Source: a virus. From it: 29,676 bases of DNA. A program made the translations under genes and the position numbers. Below the pieces are notes generated by a model that was given only the letters and a program-made list of their open reading frames with translations, was not told where the DNA came from and searched no databases. Shown here in pieces: positions 5,888 through 12,648 of the stretch (position 1 is the first letter of the stretch; each line of letters starts with the position of its first letter). Location: positions 1 through 29,676 of IMG/VR virus record IMGVR_UViG_3300034106_000793. One strand, 5' to 3'.

Positions 5888-6122
5888 TGCTGACTTTCAC
5901 AACCATTCCGAGGGGGATTGAGAGGACGCTGTCGACTGCGTCGTCGCAGGCGATGCTTTGGATGAGCACGACGTGGTTGTCTTTGGCGTCGGGGAGAAGC
6001 CACCCGGCGGATCGGACAACGTAGGGGTCTTGGTCGATGTCGCTGACGTCCATCCAGTCGGGTTCGGAGTGGGTGTCGTGCCAGGTGACGACAGCGAAGA
6101 GGGCTTCGTTTAGGTCAGCCAT
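5862..6122 (-). CDS. Small conserved phage protein, unknown function
   Basis: The product is 86 residues, starting MADLNEALFAVVTWHDTHSE. The order VVTWHD, DVSDIDQDPYVVRSAGWLLP, HVVLIQSIACDD and IPLGMVVKVS is a pattern I associate with a small protein found in many phages, in which a work-order-like D-x-D-P-Y-x-V-R segment is followed by QS and IP-x-G-M. No function is known to me. The ATG at 6122 overlaps the end of the metallophosphoesterase gene by 13 bases. The ribosome binding site is weak, so translational coupling is likely. Confidence 0.7.
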   Translation of the reverse strand: MADLNEALFAVVTWHDTHSEPDWMDVSDIDQDPYVVRSAGWLLPDAKDNHVVLIQSIACDDAVDSVLSIPLGMVVKVSIVNRSDLH

Positions 6123-7117
6123 ACGACGTACTCTGCTGTGACGCTGCCTCGTTCCGGGTTGATGAAGTGGAGGCGTTGGGATGGTTTGCCTGTGGCGGCC
6201 ACGAACTCTTTTGCGTATTCGGAGTCTGATTCGATTGAGCCGGACACGAATACTCGTCCACCGTTGGCGAGGGTCATGCTGATGTTTTGGTGGTAGTGCC
6301 CCATGTAGCAGTCGTCGAAGTCTCCGATGACTCCTGATGCCCAGGCGTTGACTTTGCGCATGATGCCGAACGCCGGTACGTTGCCTCCGAAGCTCTTGAT
6401 TTCGTCGCCGTGGACGAGGAGTACCCGATAGTTGCCGACGGAGAACTGTTGGTACCAGGCGTCGGAATGTTGCCAGATGACGGGAAGGTCGTGGCATCGG
6501 TCTTGGGCAATCTTGTAGGCCATACGGTCAGCGTTGTCGCCGGCGTAGGTGCCGTCACCATACCGACCCAACCTGCCGTGATTGCCCCACTCACATACGA
6601 CCCGTAGGGGTTTGGCGAAGTTGGCTTGGAGGGTGCGCACCATGCGTTCAATGAGTCGAGCGGTCTCAAAGAACTGCTCAAATAGATGCGCTTCAATCTC
6701 CCAAACTTGAGAACTAAATACGTTCCCGCCCCCCTCCACCATGTCCCCACCCAACATCAACACGCACTCGTCAACCGGGTGGTCTTTGCGTTGGATGTCG
6801 GTGAGGGAGATGACTTTGTCGGTGAACTCTGCGATGCGACGATCCGCCACCGCAATGTTGTACGACGCAGTCTTCTTACCTAACTGCCAGTCGGTTGCGT
6901 GAACTAACGCAACCTCATGTCCTTTGCGTCGTTTATCCACGGCAGGGCGCTTGACAGCGAGTCCACGCCCAGATCCCTTAGCCGCCTCATAGGCTGCCTG
7001 ATAGATGGCTTGGACGAGGTCGTCGGTTCGTCGTTTGTTTCGGGCTGCCTCTCCTTGTGCTTTTTTGAGGAGTCGTTGAAGTTCGTCAATTTGTGATTGT
7101 TCTTCATAGGCGGTCAT
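6110..7117 (-). CDS. Calcineurin-like metallophosphoesterase
   Basis: The product is 335 residues. The metal-binding motifs of this superfamily occur in order: HATDWQLG (73-80; D76 with Gln in place of the usual His two residues on), GGDMVE (123-128), GNH (178-180), VHGDE (235-239) and GHYHQN (273-278). The N-terminal 65 residues form a charged helix that may be a coiled coil or DNA contact. Related phage proteins occur beside recombination nucleases and are thought to be SbcD/Mre11-like nucleases or phosphoesterases. No SbcC-like ATPase is visible. The start overlaps the stop of the HTH-like gene as ATGA. Confidence 0.85.
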   Translation of the reverse strand: MTAYEEQSQIDELQRLLKKAQGEAARNKRRTDDLVQAIYQAAYEAAKGSGRGLAVKRPAVDKRRKGHEVALVHATDWQLGKKTASYNIAVADRRIAEFTDKVISLTDIQRKDHPVDECVLMLGGDMVEGGGNVFSSQVWEIEAHLFEQFFETARLIERMVRTLQANFAKPLRVVCEWGNHGRLGRYGDGTYAGDNADRMAYKIAQDRCHDLPVIWQHSDAWYQQFSVGNYRVLLVHGDEIKSFGGNVPAFGIMRKVNAWASGVIGDFDDCYMGHYHQNISMTLANGGRVFVSGSIESDSEYAKEFVAATGKPSQRLHFINPERGSVTAEYVVWLT

Positions 7118-7347
7118 GATTCCTGAATCTCCCCACGCATACGAGCCAACGCCGTATATGAGATAGAGAACCCTTTAGATTTGAGAACCCTGTGGATAAC
7201 TGATGTGTTGAGTGCCAAATCTCGGCACGCTTTCTCAAAGTCTTTCCACCCTGAATCACCCAGAAACTCACGCAGCCGTCCGTCGGCCTTATTGGCGTTA
7301 GGACGCTTTGCGGCTTCCTGTTTTATTGCGTCGAGGAACTCTCCCAT
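7114..7347 (-). CDS. Small HTH-like DNA-binding protein (putative)
   Basis: The product is 77 residues. Residues 40-70 (CRDLALNTSVIHRVLKSKGF then ISYTALARMRGE) fit two helices with a turn and a recognition-type helix, a pattern common in short phage proteins that carry a resolvase- or MerR-like HTH. AAGGAGG precedes the ATG at 7347. The gene overlaps the end of the upstream membrane protein gene by 50 bases, longer than is normal here. It may regulate the left operon; this is inference. Confidence 0.55.
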   Translation of the reverse strand: MGEFLDAIKQEAAKRPNANKADGRLREFLGDSGWKDFEKACRDLALNTSVIHRVLKSKGFSISYTALARMRGEIQES

Positions 7348-7555
7348 TAGTGGCCTCCTTGAAGTGCCATTCGATGTGTGAGTCCACCTTACCTTCCACC
7401 CGTTCCATCGTGTGCGATACCCGCTTCAACGTATCCATCACCACCGCATGATCCCTGTGATTCTCCTGCCGGAACTGTTGGATGAGCACTACCAGAACTG
7501 ACCCCACAGCAGCGACGGCTGCCGCTATGACGAGTGCCCAGCCTTGGTCAAGCAT
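7298..7555 (-). CDS. Membrane-anchored coiled-coil protein, lysis-associated (putative)
   Basis: The product is 85 residues. One membrane helix (about 6-26, LVIAAAVAAVGSVLVVLIQQ) is followed by a helical charged region with heptad spacing (VVMDTLKRVSHTMERVEGKV) and a basic end. This form matches the small membrane/coiled-coil proteins next to lysin genes in actinobacteriophages (DUF2746-like), which are sometimes called accessory holins. Its ATG overlaps the stop of the endolysin gene by 8 bases, so it is probably translated with the endolysin. Confidence 0.65.
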   Translation of the reverse strand: MLDQGWALVIAAAVAAVGSVLVVLIQQFRQENHRDHAVVMDTLKRVSHTMERVEGKVDSHIEWHFKEATNGRVPRRNKTGSRKAS

Positions 7556-8105
7556 TGTCGTCGGCTGGTTTGTTTGCCAACCATTCCTTCACAGCTTCGG
7601 GAACCTGGTCACCGCACACCATGCGCAAATGCCACGGCTCACTCTGCAACTCCCATGAGAATCCGAATCGGTGGGCGTTCGCCAGCAACCAGTCCAACCG
7701 TTTCCCTGAAGCGTTGGCAATGTCGATGGCGATACCCCAGTTGTGATTGGAGGTACCCGGTACGGCCATTGGAGCCATGCCTTTCTTCAGGTACCACGCT
7801 TTGCCTTTGTAAATCCGTGGCTGCTGCTTCATCAACTTCTTGTTCGGCTTATCGGTGTAACGCTGATAGAAGCCGTACTCCTGAGTTTCCAAACTGCGAT
7901 ACGTGTCAGCCTGCGACGTTGGCGATAGGTCGATACCTGCTGCGTTTGCTGCCGCATCCATAGCCTCATAGCAGTCGGCTGCGAGATGATGCAATCTTCC
8001 CTTCCCCTCAATGGGGCGTAGCAGGTTGGCAGGAATCTCTCCTGCCTTGCATCCCTTCAGATCCGAAGGGAGAACGACCTTGACGATGGGGAACTGTTTT
8101 GCCAT
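7548..8105 (-). CDS. Endolysin, M15 family D-Ala-D-Ala/L-Ala-D-Glu peptidase (VanY-like)
   Basis: The product is 185 residues. The zinc motifs of peptidase M15 are present: SNHNWGIAIDI (119-129) supplies H121 and D128, and EPWHLR (156-161) supplies catalytic E156 and zinc ligand H159. There is no signal peptide, so release needs a holin. No separate cell-wall binding domain is obvious; the first 60 residues (helical) may position the enzyme. It would cut peptide cross-links of the host wall. It lies between two small membrane protein genes upstream and one downstream, forming the lysis cassette. The start overlaps the upstream stop as TAATG. Confidence 0.88.
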   Translation of the reverse strand: MAKQFPIVKVVLPSDLKGCKAGEIPANLLRPIEGKGRLHHLAADCYEAMDAAANAAGIDLSPTSQADTYRSLETQEYGFYQRYTDKPNKKLMKQQPRIYKGKAWYLKKGMAPMAVPGTSNHNWGIAIDIANASGKRLDWLLANAHRFGFSWELQSEPWHLRMVCGDQVPEAVKEWLANKPADDNA

Positions 8106-8368
8106 TACTTCTTGCCGTTGCTGAACGCTTCTTTGATTTCGTCGCTGGTGAGTTCACCGTCGGTTGATGCTGAGGCAAGTTTTTGGACGACTTCGAGAAC
8201 GGCCATTGCGCCTGCCAAGATGGCGGCTTTGCTGACCGACACTCCGATGACGGCTCCACCGGTGACTGCTGGGAGGGCTCGTGCTAGGAACAGCGAGAAG
8301 AGCCGTTGGCCGAGGTCAAGGAATCGTGCGATGGTTGCGTTCTGTTTGATACCCATGTCAGTTGTCAT
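8105..8368 (-). CDS. Small membrane protein, holin candidate
   Basis: The product is 87 residues. A long apolar stretch from about residue 22 to 66 (LFSLFLARALPAVTGGAVIG, then SKAAILAGAMAVLEVVQ) can form one or two membrane helices. The soluble end contains DGELTSDEIKEAF, which resembles an EF-hand loop, though it may be chance. Position directly before the endolysin and size suit a holin. Its start overlaps the end of the 58-residue membrane gene by 11 bases. Confidence 0.6.
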   Translation of the reverse strand: MTTDMGIKQNATIARFLDLGQRLFSLFLARALPAVTGGAVIGVSVSKAAILAGAMAVLEVVQKLASASTDGELTSDEIKEAFSNGKK

Positions 8369-8534
8369 CTCCGTCTCCCTGTGTTGCTGTTCCTGCCAAG
8401 TGTAGTGCCAGTGAGAGGAACGTGAAGAAGAGCGCCCAGTTTTGGATGGGTCCTGAGAGGGTCATGATGGTGATTGCTGACGCTCCGAGGGTGAAGCCGA
8501 GCGCCAAGATTTCATGCCCTATTTTCTTGAACAT
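8358..8534 (-). CDS. 58-residue two-helix membrane protein, holin candidate
   Basis: An ATG at 8534 opens MFKKIGHEILALGFTLGASA, followed by ITIMTLSGPIQNWALFF and TFLSLALHLAG, ending in an acidic DGDDN. Two membrane helices with short ends match the class II holin layout. It lies three bases after the stop of the PA14-like gene and overlaps the next membrane protein gene by 11 bases. Together the two could form a holin/antiholin pair or two-part pore for the endolysin. No ribosome binding site better than GGA is seen. Confidence 0.65.
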   Translation of the reverse strand: MFKKIGHEILALGFTLGASAITIMTLSGPIQNWALFFTFLSLALHLAGTATQGDGDDN

Positions 8535-8536
8535 TT

Positions 8537-9904
8537 CTAATTCCGTCTACGCAGGCTCGTTCCGACTGCCACAAGTGTAGAAGAGACGGCAACCAATGTT
8601 CTACGTTCGTCAACGGGAATCGTTGAGCCGATCATCACATACGAGTCGAACAGCCCGGTGAACACGTTGATGGCTGACTCGAACGCTTTGCGTACCTTGG
8701 TTGGTGCGTCTTGAACTGCGGCCACGATGGCTTCACCGTCTGCTGCGGTGAGGTCTTCAACGATGATGGTCTCAAAGATGGCTTCGGCTTGTTGTTCGGT
8801 GATGGCGACGAGGACTTGTGGGCTGGTGGCAAGTTCGGTGGCCTGTTCTGAGGTGGGTGTGGCTGCGAGCACTTGATTGATGGCTTCAACGATTTGGTCG
8901 TCGGGGAGGTTGGTGATGTCTTGGAGGAGTTCTTGGATGGCGGTGTCAACTTGTTCTTCGGAGAGTACGGTGGCTGGTTGTGATTCTTCTTCTGGCTGTG
9001 GCTGTTCTGTTGGCTCCTGGGGTGTTGTGGTTGTGGGTGTTGGTTCGCTGGTTGTTGATTGAGGAAGCTCAGGTTCGGTTGGCTGAGTCGTCTCAACAAC
9101 TGGATCGGGAGTCTGGGTTGTTGTAGTTGTCTCCGGTTCTGGTTCGGAGGTTGTGGTTGTTGGCTCTGGTTCGGTGGTCGTGGTTGTGGTTGTGGTTGGT
9201 TCGGGTTCGGGTTGGGTGGTGCTGGTGACGGGTGGCGTGTAGACCGTCGTTGTCGTGGTGGTGAGTTCTGTGGTGGTGGTTGATTCGATGGTGGTGGTGA
9301 CTGGATCAGTTGTTGTGGTTTCGGGTTGAGTGGTTGTGGTGACGGGTTCAGTTGTGGTCGTTGGCAATTCGGTGGTGGTTGGTGGGATGTTGTTGCGGGT
9401 GAATGCTTCGTCGGGGACGATGGCCCAGCCTTCGTTGTCAATGTTCCAGGCGAGCATGTAGCACGTTCCGCCACCCCACTCAAAGAACCAGCCGTCCAAC
9501 GGTTGCGAACCAGGCTCGACGTTGAGGGTGACTTGTTGGCTCCATTGGCAGCCTTTGATGTTCCATGTGCCGAACTCTGTCCCGGCGATATTTATGGTGC
9601 CGCCGTCGTCGGCTGCAACCATGAACTGAATCGTCTCATGTTCAGGGATGGTGATGAACCCTGTGTAGTGAACCATGAAGAAGTCATAGCCGCAGTCTTG
9701 GAATGGTTCGCCGTTGAAGTTGCGGTTGATGTTGTTCTCCACCTCCGATCCGCACACCGGATAGAGGTCATCGGTGGGTTGAGGTATGCCTGTTGGCTGA
9801 TAGGTGTAGCCGACAGCGTTCAGACCTGGTTGTGGTTCAGCTTGCGCCTGGAGAGGCCAGAACGCAAAAACAATGGCGGGAAGCGCAATCAGCGCCCGCT
9901 TCAT
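8537..9904 (-). CDS. Secreted PA14-like, Thr-rich surface protein
   Basis: The product is 455 residues. A signal peptide (1-22, ending AQA) leads into a PA14/GLEYA-like beta domain (about 25-165) with the VAADDGGTINIAG segment (97-107) typical of the PA14 fold and four Cys (51, 71, 119, 148) that could form disulfides. Residues about 175-310 are a Thr/Glu/Pro-rich stalk. Residues 312-430 are helical and acidic. The end is a short apolar segment followed by LRRRN, like cell-surface sorting tails but without LPXTG. It lies between tail genes and lysis genes, yet looks like a host surface protein. It could be a virion adhesin that binds sugars, or a protein displayed on the infected cell. Confidence 0.7.
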   Translation of the reverse strand: MKRALIALPAIVFAFWPLQAQAEPQPGLNAVGYTYQPTGIPQPTDDLYPVCGSEVENNINRNFNGEPFQDCGYDFFMVHYTGFITIPEHETIQFMVAADDGGTINIAGTEFGTWNIKGCQWSQQVTLNVEPGSQPLDGWFFEWGGGTCYMLAWNIDNEGWAIVPDEAFTRNNIPPTTTELPTTTTEPVTTTTQPETTTTDPVTTTIESTTTTELTTTTTTVYTPPVTSTTQPEPEPTTTTTTTTEPEPTTTTSEPEPETTTTTQTPDPVVETTQPTEPELPQSTTSEPTPTTTTPQEPTEQPQPEEESQPATVLSEEQVDTAIQELLQDITNLPDDQIVEAINQVLAATPTSEQATELATSPQVLVAITEQQAEAIFETIIVEDLTAADGEAIVAAVQDAPTKVRKAFESAINVFTGLFDSYVMIGSTIPVDERRTLVAVSSTLVAVGTSLRRRN

Positions 9905-10149
9905 TCCTCAACAGTCGGCGTGACGAACTCGTCCAACTCGGCATCGTAAATGTCACCGAGGCCTGCATACTTGCCACGGAAGTTGGCGTGGTAGGAAGTC
10001 TGCAACCATTCACCAGTCAAACCGATTGCCGCAATAAATGCTTGGCCGATTGGTTCTGATTCTGGGAACTCACCGCCGCCGCAATCGTCGTTGGATACGA
10101 CGATGACACGCTGAACGATGCCGTTAGTTACTTGTGCGAAGTGAGCCAT
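9901..10149 (-). CDS. Small tail-fibre-associated protein (cyanophage-like family)
   Basis: The product is 82 residues. The order MAHFAQV, VIVVSND, GEWLQTSYHANFRGKYAGLGDIYD and DEFV is a pattern I know from short proteins encoded by tail-fibre regions of many aquatic phages, including cyanophages. They are virion or fibre-assembly proteins; the exact function is not known. AAGGT lies before the ATG at 10149. Its stop overlaps the start of the PA14-like gene as ATGA-type contact (9901-9904). Confidence 0.7.
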   Translation of the reverse strand: MAHFAQVTNGIVQRVIVVSNDDCGGGEFPESEPIGQAFIAAIGLTGEWLQTSYHANFRGKYAGLGDIYDAELDEFVTPTVEE

Positions 10150-10151
10150 GA

Positions 10152-11168
10152 TTAGACCTTGAACCTAACTAGCACTATGCCGGAGCCGCCTTGTCCTGCG
10201 CTATTTGTGCCGCTATTGTTATTTCCGCCACCGCCGCCACCTGTGTTGGTGCTACCATTTGCGCCCGCATTGCCGCCACCGCCTGTGCCGCCTGTGCCAG
10301 ATGTGCCACCGCCTGCGCCACCGCCTGCATACAAGGTTGTGGCTGCTGTTTCACCTCTGAATGATGACGCATCATAACCTGCGCCACCTGTGCCGCCAAC
10401 CGACGAACCAGCACCATTTGAGCCGTTACCACCGCCGCCACCGCCACCACCACCACCAAAACTTGTGGAAGTTCCTCCTGCGTTACCACCGTTGCCGCCT
10501 TGTTGTCCTGCTCGACCTGTTGCACGACTGTCTGCCGTTGAACCGCCACCACCGCAACCACCGACATAGCCACAACCATTGTCACCTGCACCGCCAGCGA
10601 CATAACGCATACCAGCACCACCACCACCGCCGACAGCACTAATGGGTCGGTCAGCAACCGTACCAATACTTGATGCGCTACCGTTTATCTGAACACCACC
10701 ACCAGCACCAACTGTCACAGTTTGATTAGCGGAAAAATAAACAGTTTGCGTGACAACACCACCACCACCGCCGCCACCCATAAAAGCTGTTATGTTGTTT
10801 TCACCGCCACCTGCACCACCGCCAATCATCAAAACATCAAACAAGCCAGCCTTGGTCACCGTCAAGGTACCTGTCGCCGTAAAAGTCAACAACGTGTAAC
10901 TTGTTCCGCTTACGGTGATAGTTGCAGTAGAAGCGCCACCAGTCCCAGATCCGTATCCGGTTGAAACATCAACCCAAGCGGTGCCGTTGTAGACCTGCAA
11001 ACCTGTTGCCGTTGAATAGGCAGTCATCCCAACCTCGGGTGAGGGGAGTGCTGATGCTCGTGCTGCTGTACCAGCGAACACCATGACGGCTTGATCCATC
11101 AAATAGTTCTGAACATTGGAGGCAGTGAGAACTTCTCCAGAGGCGAAGGTGCGGAAGCCGGAACCCAT
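10152..11168 (-). CDS. Glycine-rich tail fibre / adhesin
   Basis: The product is 338 residues from the ATG at 11168. Residues 1-68 form a tail-attachment module (MGSGFRTFASGEVLTASNV and a GLQVYNGTAWV end) also present as a separate protein upstream. Residues 85-118 (ITVSGTSYTLLTFTATG then a VLMIGGG strand) open a glycine-rich domain. From 115 to 330 there are many GGGG runs separated by short turns, as in polyglycine-II adhesins at the tip of phage fibres; variable loops between Gly runs often decide receptor choice. It ends IVLVRFKV. No clear ribosome binding site is seen; reinitiation after the upstream stop is likely. Confidence 0.8.
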   Translation of the reverse strand: MGSGFRTFASGEVLTASNVQNYLMDQAVMVFAGTAARASALPSPEVGMTAYSTATGLQVYNGTAWVDVSTGYGSGTGGASTATITVSGTSYTLLTFTATGTLTVTKAGLFDVLMIGGGAGGGENNITAFMGGGGGGGVVTQTVYFSANQTVTVGAGGGVQINGSASSIGTVADRPISAVGGGGGAGMRYVAGGAGDNGCGYVGGCGGGGSTADSRATGRAGQQGGNGGNAGGTSTSFGGGGGGGGGGNGSNGAGSSVGGTGGAGYDASSFRGETAATTLYAGGGAGGGTSGTGGTGGGGNAGANGSTNTGGGGGGNNNSGTNSAGQGGSGIVLVRFKV

Positions 11169-11172
11169 AGGA

Positions 11173-11379
11173 CTAGATACTAACCCAGGCTGTGCCGTTA
11201 TAAATCTGCATACCTGTCGCCGTTGAGTATGCGACCATTCCTGTTTCTGGTGACGGCAACGCTGAGCCACGTTCTGCTGTACCTGCGAACACCATGACCA
11301 TCTGTTTCATCAGATAGTCCATCACGTTTGTGCTTGTCAATACTTCGCCACTGGCGAAGGTGCGAAATCCTGCTCCCAT
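11173..11379 (-). CDS. Stand-alone copy of tail-fibre N-terminal module
   Basis: The product is 68 residues, starting MGAGFRTFASGEVLTSTNVM. About 53 of 68 residues are identical to the first 68 residues of the next gene (10152..11168), so this is a tandem duplication in which only the attachment module exists as a separate protein. It ends with TAG at 11173 and the next ATG follows four bases later in another frame. It may cap or prime fibre attachment, or be a remnant of a lost second adhesin. The start lacks a strong ribosome binding site. Confidence 0.75.
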   Translation of the reverse strand: MGAGFRTFASGEVLTSTNVMDYLMKQMVMVFAGTAERGSALPSPETGMVAYSTATGMQIYNGTAWVSI

Positions 11380-11391
11380 GATGCGTTGAGT

Positions 11392-12645
11392 TTAGCCGAG
11401 CCCAACCGTCGCATCATCAAGTTCGCTGGTGTCAAGGATGAATTGGGTGAGGAGTTGGGCTTGACCGAGGCCGAGTCGGATGCGATGAAATCCTGGTGTG
11501 ATGTCATGACTCAGATTCTCAATGAACATCGTTTTCGTGACGGTGCCTGGTGCGCCCTGCTGGTAGGTCTTGCTGATTTCTACGAGGTCGCCGATGTCCA
11601 GGATGGAGACGGCTTGGCCGTTGCTGGCGCTGAGTCCGTTGACGAGGATGCTCATTTCGTTGAAGCGGACGACGGGGTCTTTGTATTTGGCGAGGAGGTT
11701 GGCGGCGAGGGTGTCGCCTGCTGCTTGGGTGTTGAGTGGGACGTCGGAGAGGCTGAGTGTGTTGACGCCGAATTCGGTGGTGCTGGTGGTGTCTACTGCG
11801 GTGGATACGGCGAAGCCTTGGACGCCGACTTGGATTCGGTTGTAGAGGGTTTCTGCGCCGTAGCCGACGGAGAGTTCTTGGTAGGGGATGACGGTGCCGG
11901 CTGGGGTGTCTGAGAATTGGATGTTGGCGGTGTCGAAGGAGTAGGTGATGCGAGGTTGGAAGACTGCTGTGCCGCCACGATCTACGAAGAACCGTCCGTC
12001 TTCTGCGAGCATGACTGCGTCGATGGCTGATTTGACGTTGTCGTTGGCTTCGTAGGCGACGGTGCCAACGGTGGCCACCCCGGTGCCGATGCTGCGGGTG
12101 GCTGTTGAGTAGGCAACTTCTGAGCGGTCCAGGATGGCGGTGACTCGGGCGGAGGTGAGTTGGCTGGATGGGTTGAAGGCGGTGAGGTTGGTGCGGCCTA
12201 GGGCGGAGAGGTCGTCGACGCAGGTGATGATGGCGAAGCTGTTGTCTGGTTGCTGATAGTCGATGTCAAGGTCGTTGACTCGTCCGACGAAGAGGGGTTC
12301 TTGTCCGGCTGTGCCTGCATAGATTTGGACGAAGCGTCGTGGGGCGATGCCGTAGCCGTTCTGAACGTAGGGGGATGCGGTGTTTGCCGGGTCAAATGAT
12401 CTGCCTGATGCTTTGTCGTCAAGGACGATGGTGGCTTGTCCGACGCCCATCGTGTCAAGTTGGCTGGCTCGACCTCGACGGATGGAGACGCTGGTGACAT
12501 ATTCGGTGACGTCAGCAAAATCGGTTGAACCGTCCAATGTGTCAGGGCCGTTGAGTGTGGATGAGTCCAGGGTGAACGCATCTTGCAACAACCCGGTGTC
12601 CATCAACACCTTGTATGTTTGACCCCAAATCGCCGTCTTTGCCAT
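11392..12645 (-). CDS. Minor tail protein (tail tip)
   Basis: The product is 417 residues, directly downstream of the tape measure, which is the place of distal tail or hub proteins. The N-terminal 50 residues contain FTLDSSTLNGPDTLDG (24-39), then beta-rich segments (VTSVSIRRGR, GQATIVLDDKASGRSFDP, APRRFVQIYAG) as in phage baseplate/minor tail proteins of actinobacteriophages. The end has MFIENLSHDITPGFHRIRLGLG, typical of that family, and a second FILDTSELDDATVGLG (402-417). Starts at ATG 12645, three bases after the tape measure stop. Its exact place in the tail tip cannot be told. Confidence 0.75.
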   Translation of the reverse strand: MAKTAIWGQTYKVLMDTGLLQDAFTLDSSTLNGPDTLDGSTDFADVTEYVTSVSIRRGRASQLDTMGVGQATIVLDDKASGRSFDPANTASPYVQNGYGIAPRRFVQIYAGTAGQEPLFVGRVNDLDIDYQQPDNSFAIITCVDDLSALGRTNLTAFNPSSQLTSARVTAILDRSEVAYSTATRSIGTGVATVGTVAYEANDNVKSAIDAVMLAEDGRFFVDRGGTAVFQPRITYSFDTANIQFSDTPAGTVIPYQELSVGYGAETLYNRIQVGVQGFAVSTAVDTTSTTEFGVNTLSLSDVPLNTQAAGDTLAANLLAKYKDPVVRFNEMSILVNGLSASNGQAVSILDIGDLVEISKTYQQGAPGTVTKTMFIENLSHDITPGFHRIRLGLGQAQLLTQFILDTSELDDATVGLG

Positions 12646-12648
12646 CGG

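Noticed and set aside
5862-6497. A longer version (211 residues) of the small conserved gene ending at 5862
   Set aside because: The upstream part is an Arg-rich shadow of the metallophosphoesterase; the conserved part begins at the ATG at 6122.
9120-9370. Repetitive tract that might suggest a CRISPR or satellite repeat
   Set aside because: The repeats are imperfect GTGGTGGTT-type runs encoding the Thr-rich stalk, with no constant repeat and spacer pattern.
8635-9483. A long minus-strand frame of 282 codons, Pro/Gln/Ser-rich
   Set aside because: It is the shifted reading of the Thr-rich stalk gene; the composition follows from the ACC/ACA-rich code and there is no suitable start.
10175-10666. 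A 163-codon Val/Ala/Gln-rich minus-strand frame
   Set aside because: It is the shifted frame of the glycine-rich adhesin (GGN codons read as VAV/QAA), so the regular look comes from the Gly code.
11166-11175. Possible TAG read-through joining the 68-residue module to the adhesin
   Set aside because: The adhesin ATG is in a different frame from the TAG, so read-through would not produce a fusion.
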